From assembly GCF_000512585.2 (NCBI RefSeq), contig NC_089242.1, forward strand, positions 2,232,001 through 2,296,000: a stretch of DNA of 64,000 nt, written 5' to 3'. Positions within the stretch are counted from its first letter, which is position 1. The number at the start of each line of letters is the position of its first letter. Source of the stretch: Kwoniella bestiolae CBS 10118. Its lineage: Eukaryota; Basidiomycota; Tremellomycetes; Tremellales; Cryptococcaceae. Both the position numbers and the translations under genes were made by a program. Shown piece after piece: positions 11,555 through 21,085 of this stretch. The notes beneath the pieces are model-generated. The model was given only the letters and a program-made list of their open reading frames with translations, did not search any database and had not been told where the DNA came from.

Positions 11555-12902
11555 TATGCTCGTAGGCCGATGCGAATTGGAGATGTGTCAATGAAAGTGT
11601 GAGATGATGTCAACGAATGTTGTTCAAGTTCCAAACAAAAACAACAACATGAGCCCATTCGTAAGCTTGACTTTCCAACTTTTGTATATCATGTGAATCA
11701 AACCGGACACGGACATGCATTCGATCTCCCCTTTAAAGCAGCGCTTGATTTGCCACCTGAAATCAAATACCGTATATCCGCTTACTATCGTACCTTACTT
11801 GTATTTGACTGTGCTTGTATAGTGTTATGAGCGGGAACAAAAAAGGGGGTTGTGAATTGAGAGATAGACGAGTTTCATATCACAGGTCCAAGCGTAATGT
11901 TCCTAATTAGCCATTACGAATGATGCTCCAGGGTGAATACAGATGAATCGTAATGATACTAATCAAGCACGCGAGGATGAGCCTTTGTTAGCCTCTCCTC
12001 TCTCATAGCAGTGTTGTTGAAATGAATTGGGAATGGATGGATCAATCAACCTAATCTCACCCATCTATCTAACAACTTCCCTTCGATACATCTATACCTA
12101 TATCCAATTCATCTCAGCCATTCCGACACGAGCTTCAAGCAGATTATCGAGTGCCATTCGAACGATAGTGCATACTGTTGGAATAGAGGTGATCGCCAAT
12201 TCAAAGATCTTTAGACCGCACCGAGCAGATATACAGGGGTCGTCATAAGGAAAGAAATCAGTCAATCAACTTGGCACGTCGATACTCTCATCCTATATAC
12301 AGGTGAGTGCTGTTCATCATCCTGGAACCTCTGTGCTATCATCGACACCCTCGTGCCCGTCGCCTCCTTGTTTCTCGTCGGCAAACTATGGTTCTTTCGT
12401 TCAACAAGCCACCTTCTCACACTATATTACCCTCCTTGACCCCACATCTCACCCATCATTCTGCTTTGCCTCTACCTCTGCGATCTGCCCATCCAGACAG
12501 AGTACTTGAAAGAAACATTCGCATCTTGCATCTGAATATAAGCGTAGCTTTTAGAGCGCGACGAGACTGTCTCCCAAATTCATACCGTTCCTACGCTTTG
12601 TGCGTTCGGGTAGTGGCGTTTGTTATTGTTTCATCTTGCACAGTGTGCAAATTGGAGAATTGGATGAATCGGTCAAACGAGTCACTTTATCCATCTGTGT
12701 TATCTCTTTTGTGTTTATGTGTTTACCGCTTGATCAAACAACGACGGACTCGTTATATAACATCATAATCGCTTTCCTTTATATGTCATATCTCGCGTTA
12801 TTCCTCTAGTGCTGTGGCTATGCTCTGTTGACTTTACTTGGCTGACTCGTTTTGTTATTGGGTTCTAGCATCTCTCCTCGTCTCGATAAACAATAATCCA
12901 CT
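11555..12902. promoter_or_regulatory. Long shared upstream region of GPN1 and CDC42
   Basis: 1.35 kb without a supported gene. The right half (about 12.27-12.9 kb) is pyrimidine-rich. At 12299-12309 the sequence CAGGTGAGTG would be a strong 5' splice donor, and GTTCTAG just before the CDC42 ATG could be its acceptor, so a leader intron is possible. Several short open frames there start with non-ATG codons or lack any protein character. Confidence 0.35.
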
Positions 12903-13792
12903 ATGCAAACCATCAAATGTGTTGTAGTAGGTGATGGTGCCGTCGGAAAGTGAGTCGGCCATCTGATCAAAGTAAGAGCGATGCTGACAGTGATTGTCGT
13001 CGTGCAGAACATGTCTTCTGATCTCCTATACCACCAACAAATTCCCCTCGGAATACGTTCCCACCGTATTCGACAACTGTAAGTACTATCTGCTGTTTTG
13101 CCCAGTCCGACCTCTTCATAGTCGACCTCAGCTGATCATATTCATGTATTTTTGGGGTCACATAGACGCCGTTACAGTAATGATCGGTGACGATCCCTAC
13201 ACCCTCGGTCTATTCGATACAGCCGGTCAAGAAGATTACGATCGACTCCGACCCCTCTCCTACCCTCAAACAGACGTATTCCTCGTCTGCTTCTCCGTAA
13301 CCTCTCCAGCATCTTTCGAAAACGTCAAAGAAAAGTGGTTCCCCGAAGTACATCACCATTGCCCGGGTGTGCCCTGCTTGATCGTTGGTACTCAGGTTGA
13401 TCTGAGGGAGGACCAAAATCATTTGGAGAAGTTGCAAAGACAAAAACAACGACCTATCTCCACGGAGCAGGGTGAGAGATTGGCGAGGGAGTTGGGCGCG
13501 GTCAAGTATGTGGAGTGCTCGGCGTTGACTCAGAGAGGGCTGAAGAATGTTTTCGATGAGGTGGGTTTCGGCGTCTTTTTCAGCTACACTATCTTGTTCC
13601 TATATTCGAGTCCGATTAAGCTCTTTCTCCATATTTACGACATATATCATCGCGTCGCCTTTCCTGCTTTGGCACACCGGGCAATCTCATCACGAGGCAT
13701 CAGTCGCTAATCTCCCCAATCTGATACAGGCTATCGTCGCAGCATTAGAACCCCCCGTTACGAAGAAGAACAAGAAATGCGTGATATTGTAA
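12903..13792 (+). CDS. CDC42: Rho-family GTPase Cdc42
   Basis: Membrane-anchored GTPase that sets cell polarity, budding and morphogenesis through PAK kinases, formins and the septin system. Exons 12903-12949, 13008-13078, 13166-13560 and 13730-13792 give 191 aa, the exact length of yeast Cdc42. Motifs: [20 protein letters not shown] (P-loop), effector loop YVPTVFDNYAV, switch II DTAGQEDYDRLRPLSYPQTD, TQVDL (G4), SALTQRGLKNVFDEA (G5), a polybasic KKNKK tail and the CAAX box CVIL, whose terminal Leu predicts geranylgeranylation. QTDVFL and the HHHCPG segment favour Cdc42 over Rac. The downstream half of the last intron is open in frame but would destroy the C-terminus, so splicing there is required. 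Confidence 0.97.
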
Positions 13793-14300
13793 ACCACCCC
13801 TTCATCACGCTCTCCTGTTCCCTTCTTTCCTCGATTCCCCCCCTCTAGATTATTCGAAATGTAGATATGATTCACCAACCTATCTCTACATATATACCAA
13901 GTACCCTCCGACGCCTTATTTGTCTCTGTCATCTCTCTCCCTCTTCCTTCCATCTCTGTGCAGGAGAGACCATATGATATGGTCCCATTTTACCCCTTTG
14001 ATCGATTCAGTTCGCTCACATTTGCTTGATTGGATTTGGATTTGGATTCTTTTTTAGATCATTTACTTTACTTTGATGATGCCCTTTTCCGTATATTGAG
14101 ATGCGACGATGTACAAATTCTGGACCCATATGTAGCCCTGGCCCCGGAGGCTGTCAAGGCCGGACTTGGAGTGGAATGATCAGCGTTTCGACTGTATGAG
14201 CCAATTCCTTGCCTCATGTCAAGTGGTGCATGTCATATAACGCGTACAACAACAATCTTGGAGCTGATGCAGATGAGGTGGATACTCCAGTATTATTTGT
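13793..14300. other. Convergent intergenic region
   Basis: About 500 bp between the 3' ends of CDC42 and QRI7. T-rich after CDC42; no gene seen. Confidence 0.5.
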
Positions 14301-15827
14301 CTATGTCTGTGATAATATCTGTTCTTGTATCTTTGTCTCGCACCCGACATCGTCATACAGATCTTCCAACGACCACTTCGGTCTCAACGGCAGATCGTAC
14401 GGATCAGAGATGAACGATGGATCAGATTGGATCCTCAAGATCGCCGTCCAAGCTATCATCGCTGCGTTGTCTAGTCACCCACACAAAGTTGATTAGCTTT
14501 CGCACCCCTCTTTGGGTATAAAATGACGACCTGCACTTACCTGTACAAAGTGCGATAGGGGGATAATACAACTTCATCTTCTCCTCTCCTTCTGCTTTAC
14601 CCCTATGTATCTCATCTAACATCTCTTCCAGCCTTTGCCTTAGGTACAGATTACTAGCAACCCCACCACTAATCACCAGCCCACCGATATTCTTCCCCGT
14701 CTGCGCATCCTTGGACAAAGAAGAGATGGTCTGCCTCAGCTTGAAAACCAGATGACCCACCGCAGCCTCCTGAAACACTCTACTATACTCCCTCTTCTCA
14801 CCTTCTCCCAGCTCCGTATTTCCGATACGCCGCTGGAGGGAGGATAGTATACCTGCGAATGAGAATGCGCGTTTATTGACTGTATCATTGGTCGAAAGCG
14901 GGATAGGCAATGGATCGAGGGGCGTGGAGTCGTAAGGCGGTAGAGGGGCTAACGAGGCGTGATGCTCTAGGGTCGCACCGGGGGACTTGGTAGGTGAGTG
15001 GGGGAGTTGGATTAGTCGGGCGGCTTTTTCGAATACGTCTCTGTGCGTAAAGGGACAATTCTATCAATATCGGTTTGTCCCAATATGGGAATCGTTGGAC
15101 CCACCCGATCTTACTGTCCAGCGTATCCAGTAGGATCTTGAACCGGTCTTGTTCCTCAGCTAAGACCAATTGCGTATGTCCTCCTGAGACTAGTAGGATT
15201 AGGAATGGGCATTTCGGTGGGCTCGGTTCGGTCAAGAGAGGTGTAAGTGCGTGAGCCTGCTACTGATTCGAACGTCACGGACAGCATTAGATAAACAGTC
15301 CTTCGCCCCTCGAATCCTTCCACCATCAGATCAAAAAGGTGTTGATCTAATCTCATGATAGCCAGAAAAGGACAAAGACTCGGACTAACCATATGATGTA
15401 CACCCACCAACCTCTTCCCCGTTCCCGCCGCAAGACCCTTCGCAGCCATCTCCCCAATACTCAAACACCCTCTCATTCCAGGTCCTCGAGTATACGCAAT
15501 CGCATCCACATCGCTTATACTTATCCCAGACTGCTTTATACACCGTTCAATGGCAATAGGTATATTCTTATTATGAGACGACTGAGCTACCAGGGGATGT
15601 ATCCCACCGTATAGCGAGTTTTCGGAGTGTTGAGAGATAGTTACGAGGGATAGGATTTGGCGGTTGGAGGTTACGATGGATGCTGAGGAATCGTCTGCGG
15701 AGGATTCTATGCCTAGGACTGTTAGTGGTTTGGTCGAGGGTGAAATTATGAGGGGTCGATATGCTGTGATTGAGCGAGGAGGGAGTGCTCGGAAAGACGA
15801 CGTGGTGGGCCGCAGTGGGAACTTCAT
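14301..15827 (-). CDS. QRI7: Mitochondrial tRNA N6-threonylcarbamoyladenosine (t6A37) synthase
   Basis: Qri7, the mitochondrial member of the Kae1/TsaD family, transfers the threonylcarbamoyl group to A37 of ANN-decoding tRNAs. Starting at ATG 15827, the first about 25 residues are Arg/Ser-rich without acidic residues (MKFPLRPTTSSFRALPPRS), fitting a mitochondrial presequence. The ASKHA fold follows: GIESSADDSSASIV, GGIHPLVAQSSH, YTRGPGMRGCL, metal-ligand region VGVHHM joined by an intron to QAHALTPLL, LVSGGHTQLVL, FSFAGILSSL, VISGGVASNLYLR, and DNAAMIAWT in the last exon, which ends at 14301. Four exons, about 415 aa, standard for the family. It converges with CDC42. The cytosolic Kae1 paralogue would lack the presequence. 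Confidence 0.95.
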
Positions 15828-16206
15828 ATTGTGTGAGATCTGTCCACCTCCTCATTGATGATGACGGTACGAACAGAAGGATATGTTGTAGAAAGCTGAG
15901 CACGCAACTTATATCGTAGATGGACAACTTTGTGATTGCTCGGTTATGAAAATCCCATTAAAACCGAACACACAAATCCCATATCTTAGCACCATTTTAC
16001 GGATCATTTGCCATTCTGGTGGCGGAAATCGTCAGATTGACGTGCAGTTCACACAAGTCCGACTGACATGGGTCTTCGTCCTCATGCCATTCTTTGGCGA
16101 CAAAAGACGGACCGGAAGAGAAGATGGACTGGACTGAATTGAGGGGCCAAGCCTTGAGAAGACAAGTTATATATATACAGTTTTAGAATTTGGTTTTCAT
16201 TCAATT
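15828..16206. other. Upstream region of QRI7 and 5' flank of the tRNA
   Basis: About 380 bp; no gene. A TATATATA run at about 16170-16178 lies just upstream of the tRNA and could assist Pol III factor binding. Confidence 0.4.
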
Positions 16207-16277
16207 ACACCGTTGGTGAAACGGTATCATGCACCGTTGCCATCGGTGCGGCAAGGGTTCGACTCCCTTACGGTGTA
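16207..16277 (+). tRNA. tRNA-Gly (anticodon GCC)
   Basis: A full cloverleaf folds by hand: acceptor stem ACACCGT / ACGGTGT (7 bp) with discriminator A at 16277, D arm GTGA..TCAT, anticodon stem CACCG / CGGTG around the loop TTGCCAT (anticodon GCC), variable loop CGGC, and T arm AAGGG / CCCTT around TTCGACT. The internal Pol III promoter is intact: A box TGGTGAAACGG and a consensus B box GGTTCGACTCC. No intron. Odd point: the first pair is A1-U72 rather than the G1-C72 usual for glycine tRNAs. Confidence 0.93.
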
Positions 16278-16280
16278 AGG

Positions 16281-16288
16281 TTTTTTTT
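16281..16288 (+). terminator. RNA polymerase III terminator
   Basis: A run of eight T three bases after the tRNA 3' end, followed by another TTTTT, is the standard Pol III stop. Confidence 0.85.
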
Positions 16289-16761
16289 GTTTTTGGCTTG
16301 GCCTTTCAAAGCCAGCTCTCAGTGCAAGGGCATGCATATCACCCGCGAAGTTGACTTGCATTTCTATCGTAATGATCAGAATGCATACTGACGGACGTGT
16401 TCTCTTACGATAAGTCTTGAACATAGACCTGGCAACTCTCACCCTCTCGAAGATTTCTTTTGAGATCCCATGTCAGTCTCGTCGGTTTCGCTCCTGGGTC
16501 TTTCTACATGTGACTACAACGTGAAACTGATTGAATTTTGCATTCGGTGCCTCATGAAAGACGGAACACTAGTACCCCAGCTGCCTTGATTCCATCATAA
16601 TGATACATATGATCATTTGTAAGCAGTCATTCGGCTGTTTCATGCTGGATCAGGACGTACAGTCCCGCGTATGCAGACGTATGTCAATACTGCTCAACGG
16701 AACCCGAAACTACGATCGCTCGCGTCGTACACAACATAAACTCTGCATCGTTTACTATCAC
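16289..16761. other. Intergenic region
   Basis: About 470 bp between the tRNA and the 3' end of the small Cys-containing protein. Open frames here lack family features or splice support. Confidence 0.4.
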
Positions 16762-17458
16762 TCACTTTTCATTCATCTCAATATCAACATGTTTACCGTT
16801 ACCATCTGATAATCCTCGAACGCTTGTCAGATAAAGCTTTCCACATGCAACACATACAGTCTTAATCCCTTGTAGAGCCTTACAAGTACACTTGGGAGTG
16901 GCCCTGATCGTTACGGGTGTTCCATCTTTGTCTGTGTGAATGCATTGATCCACTCAAGTGAGAGGTTGTTTATAGGCCCGAGCTGCTCTTCCAATTCCCT
17001 TTTTAATTCCATGAAGTCTTTGTCGGCTATAAAATTTGTCATCTATCGCCATATTCCTTAGTTCATCCATGGCAAAGGAGTTGTGCAGAATCGGAGCTCT
17101 TCACGGGAAAAATGGATTCAGCTTACGATCTGATTCTGCAGCGCCGTTCAGAGAGCCAGCAAGCCTTTCATTCTCTTTGCTGGACTGAAAGGTGTAATCT
17201 GCAATTATCAATCGTCAGTGAGACTTGTATGGTCTGACTCTGGGTATGACGAAATTATAACTCACTGCCATAGGTACTTTGACCTGTGCCACCACTCGTG
17301 GGTTGGCATTGATCGATCGATCTGGCCGTCAGGCTGCTACCAGTCTGGGCATCATTATCATTTGCGCCATAGGGGTTATCGAGAGCGTCCGCATCCCGTC
17401 CCAGGCCCTCATTGAGTTGAGTTTGGGCATTATTGTGGCGAGAACTGTTGGTCGACAT
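16762..17458 (-). CDS. Small hypothetical protein with a four-Cys C-terminal segment
   Basis: Not a family I recognise. ATG 17458 opens an Asn/Gln/Ser-rich N-terminus (MSTNSSRHNNAQTQLNEG) that ends at a GTGAGT donor; exon 2 adds a polar stretch (YTFQSSKENERLAGSL) ending at GTAAGC. The last part can be spliced in several ways: the longest acceptor choice joins to a segment with C-x-C-x8-C-x2-C (KCTCKALQGIKTVCVACG) ending at 16762, while two nearer acceptors give shorter alternative ends, one with a helical LKRELEEQLG. The Cys pairs could bind zinc. Coordinates take the longest model; the exon choice is uncertain and the gene itself is only moderately supported. Confidence 0.42.
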
Positions 17459-18021
17459 ATCCGATGAGTATATATTTAATCACGGTAGTCGGGAATTGGC
17501 GAATACTAGTTGTGTTTACGATATTTATGCGGGTCGATAAACTTTCAATTTTTCTGCAGTTTAATATACTGTAAGAACGAAACTTTGCCACCAATGGGCA
17601 GTGCAGTACAGTAAAATGGAACGTGCCTTCGACTTCGACAAAGGACATAGTGTCCTGAAAATCTAATGAAACTCAGTCTTTTGTTGCTCTTGAGTGCAGC
17701 AGTTGAAAGCTAAGGATCACCGAGGTACATCCTTTCTCGTACGTCAGTGAACGCCAATCTCGACTGATAATCGTGGCGGAGTAGTGAACGTGTGCGTCAC
17801 AAGCGAAGGCTATCGTCTCAGGCTTTGAGAGGCTTCCAAGATGAGCTCACAAGGCCTAGGCCTGAAAAGGCTTAGGAAGCTGTGCCCTGGTGAGTGCGAA
17901 GACATAGGTCACGATATTGAGCATGCCGCTGATTGTATGCGACTGCTCCATTGCCAGCTCGGCACAAGTGCCCGAGGAGTTCACTATCAGAGCTGCACAA
18001 ACGCATATCATATCAGTCTGA
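17459..18021. other. Intergenic region
   Basis: About 560 bp between the start of the small Cys-containing gene and the 3' end of the NmrA-like gene. No supported gene. Confidence 0.45.
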
Positions 18022-19177
18022 TCAATCTGACCCCAGTTGTCCGGCTATAACTTTCTCTTGATACTCCGTCTCCAGCCAGCTTTTCAGATCTTTCACCCAA
18101 GGGAAGAGATTCCTCGATTCTTCCGGTGTTCCCTCAAACGGATGAACGTTGATGGTCTGGACGGGTATCATCATCAGCTAAAATGATATCAAAGTGTTCA
18201 TCTTCTAGTGCGACTTACTCGAAGCGCATTAGTCAATTCTGTGCCGATATCAACTTCCTCTTCCGGATCCTCCCATACGACATTCTTCACATCTTTGAAA
18301 ATCTTCCGAATTTCGTCTGGTCTATGTGAATCCCCAGTCAGATTGATGATTTTATTCCTGAACCTTTCATCATGCCCTCCGGAAAAGAGGATCTCGGCTG
18401 CTGCTCTCCCTATATCAGACACAGCAACATGCTTGAACGGCTTTTCGGGATTCCACTTAGTTCCCATGGACAGTCGGTAGGGGGGCCAGTAGAAATTACT
18501 GTAAAAGGCTGACGGCCTCAGAATTGTGTGTACCATCTGTTCATGAGATATGAGATGTTGTTCGATCTGACGTTTAGTCTCAAAGCTATAAGTTGGAGCA
18601 GAAATATCAACGCTAACATCCTGAATGAGAGTATACTAAACCTTTTCGTGCACTCACTGAGTAACTGGACTGGGATTCAACCCCGACATGTCGACACTGG
18701 TATATACGAAATGCTTGACACCGTATCTCGCCGCCACATCGACGAGTGACTTACCTAGACATCCGCTAGAGTGTCAGAACGGATATACTGGTACTGCGTC
18801 GAATTCATGAGCGCCTGGGTCACACTCACCCTGTTGAACCTCGTTACCTTGAAAGATATCTTGTACGCTGAATACTGAGTCGATTTCATGGGTCTCGAAA
18901 AGCTTGTCGATACTCGCTCCCTCACTGAGATCCCCCTCAACAACCTCCACACCAGGGATAGCTTGGAGTGCTTTGGCCTTGTCCGATGATCGATCTCGCG
19001 TCAAGGCTAGAATCTTGAATGACCCGTCTTCAGAGCTCGTGATGTACTTGATCAAGGACTGTAATTAGGATGAATAACTATCAGCAAGTCAGACATCACG
19101 ATGTCGAATCGACTTGCCTTGAGAGTCGCACCTCCCTGCTGACCTGTAGCTCCTGTGATGAGAACAGTTCGAGACAT
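18022..19177 (-). CDS. NmrA-like NAD(P)-binding protein
   Basis: Atypical short-chain dehydrogenase of the NmrA/HSCARG type: Rossmann proteins that bind NAD(P) and often act as redox sensors or regulators rather than enzymes. ATG 19177 gives MSRTVLITGATGQQGGATLK, the GxxGxxG dinucleotide motif. After the first intron come ALTRDRSSDKAKAL and VEVVEGDLSE, then VFSVQDIFQGNEVQQGKSLVDVAARYGVKHFVYTSV, interrupted by an intron whose acceptor lies at GATGTCTAG. Further on: HFETKRQIEQHL, TILRPSAFYSNFYWPPY and DIGRAAAEIL. The last exon (TINVHPFEGTPEESRN) ends at 18022; about 310 aa. The first intron (19117-19059) uses a GC donor (GCAAGT); a GT alternative four bases on breaks the frame. Confidence 0.9.
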
Positions 19178-20230
19178 GATGAGCACGGTATCACTGATTT
19201 GCTCTCGTTGCGCTCGCTTGGCATCGTCACGAGGGTCTTAAAGTCCAGCCTTTATACCTTGGCGAGACGCCACAATGGACGATTCATTGGTACAGCAGAA
19301 GACACACTTCACGACTGTATGCTTGCCTCCACCGCTCAACGATTGATAAGATTCTGGAGGTGTTATGATTCAGCATGGTGGAGGTGTCGAAGTGCATCCT
19401 GGTTGAGATGCACAGACAATACATGTTGTAGCTAGGAGGTTGTTGCTCTGAAGATGTGCCCGACGGTCATCAGGGAGACTCGCAGTGTGTCCATATAGGT
19501 TCTTTCTTTTCATACGGATAAGTCGATGAGGATATGCCTCAAATAAATGATCTGATTGGACGACCGAATGACGCCGGAAATACTCATGGGACAGCCTTGT
19601 GATTGAAGTATCATGATCGAATGCAACAAGGTATACAAAAAAGTGAAGTTTGGACTGCCCACTGTGCTGGCTGGTGCCTCAAATCTTAAGTGATATGCTT
19701 CGTAATCGACGATTATGAACGATCTTGTAGCTAATTATGCCTCATTACTCCTGCCTCTTGCTAGGCATCGCTCCCCCAGTACCCTGAATGTCCTAGCTTG
19801 ATCAGCAAGACTCCACTCAATTATTCGCGTTCAATCCATCATCGAATAACCTTATTGATAATCTGGACGCGACGATCCGGTCATTTACGATCTCCCCGTG
19901 CAGCAGGTTCTCATCCCGTGGCACTGATATTCGTCGCTCCGTTGTCTAGTAGAAAAAAAATTCTTATCCCCGCCCGGAGAAGATGCTCAAAGGAGAGGAA
20001 TGTCTAGAGTAAAAATTGACATCAATCAAATTTTAGGACATGAAAGGAATATCCGTGATACTTTGTTTCGTCAATCCGTTGATAAGGCATATAAACCCTC
20101 CGCAAATACCTCACATCAACGGTTATCCAGACCACATTCATATGTCATTTATCCCAATATTATATTATTCAATATACCACTCAATCATTCTCTTTGACCG
20201 ATCAAACAATTTGAACCAACTCTATATATA
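19178..20230. promoter_or_regulatory. Divergent upstream region, NmrA-like gene / secreted protein
   Basis: 1.05 kb with no supported gene. A TATAAA at 20090-20095 lies 136 bp upstream of the secreted-protein ATG and is the best core-promoter candidate; a TATATATA sits directly before that ATG. Confidence 0.45.
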
Positions 20231-20854
20231 ATGTTATTCTCCCATTCAACCTTATCCATCCTGATCATCCTTGCCACCTCCCTACCCGCATTAGCAATGA
20301 AGCGCGGGCCCGCCTCAGATACCGTCATCCATTTCACCGAAGGAACAGGGCAAGCCGACAAATCGGGCTCACAAGAGTACCTCAAAGGTCCCTTTGAGTA
20401 TCCCGCCAGCTGCAATCAAGAAGGTATCGATCTAGGCGAAAAGCCTGCTGAATTCGATTTTGTCGTTTTCGAGGACGGCAGCGAGGACGTCAAGTTGAAG
20501 TTGGCTGTAAGTCTCTCTATACTCTGTGCCAACCTCGTGTATATGATTGTGTGTACTTGAAATGCTCGCTAATAGAAGTGTGTACATCAGTGCAAGGTCC
20601 AATGTAAAAAGGTATCGGAAGATCACAAGGCGGAATACACTTTCATCCCCGACGAGCCATTCTTGGATCCTGCCAAGAGCAAGAACAAGGACATAGGTAA
20701 AGTATGGTGCGACAAGGTGATAGAACGAGATGAAAGCGTCTGGAAGAAAGAGGGAGATGTACCGTTGCCTAAATCTGTGAGTGGGCTGTCACCTTGAAAT
20801 TCTGTTCGAACGATTGACTACTGACCGATGACAACTCTATGATTTTAGGAATAG
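20231..20854 (+). CDS. Small secreted cysteine-containing protein, unknown function
   Basis: Exons 20231-20506, 20576-20776 and 20849-20854 give 160 aa. The N-terminus is a clear signal peptide (MLFSHSTLSILIILATSLPALA, cleavage expected after ALA near residue 22). The mature part is charged and carries five Cys: one in PASCNQEG, three in the cluster KCVHQCKVQCKKV at the start of exon 2, and one in WCDKV. No membrane anchor or catalytic motif is visible. The final coding exon is only six nucleotides (GAA TAG) and is inferred from the GTGAGT donor and TTTTAG acceptor; reading through instead would extend a few residues. Length and Cys content fit small secreted proteins of basidiomycetes, with no function implied. 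Confidence 0.72.
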
Positions 20855-21085
20855 AAATTGGAGCGACATGACCGCGGGTTGGCGCTTACGTTATGAAGTG
20901 TTGATTGAGCGATGTTACCCTTGATCTGTATCTATACAGATCGTATCCTATTGATTAGTAATTTTAGAAATTTTTGAGCATTAGTGATGTGGTGTGTATT
21001 ATGTATCAGTAAGATCCAGCCAACCAAAGTATAACAGATATACATCCATACCGTACTAGCAAGCTCCATCATTTCCGCATTCAAT

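Noticed and set aside
18661..18695. B-box-like GGTTGAATCCC on the minus strand as a second tRNA
   Set aside because: It is inside the NmrA coding exon, lacks the GGTTCRA core and has no A box or cloverleaf.
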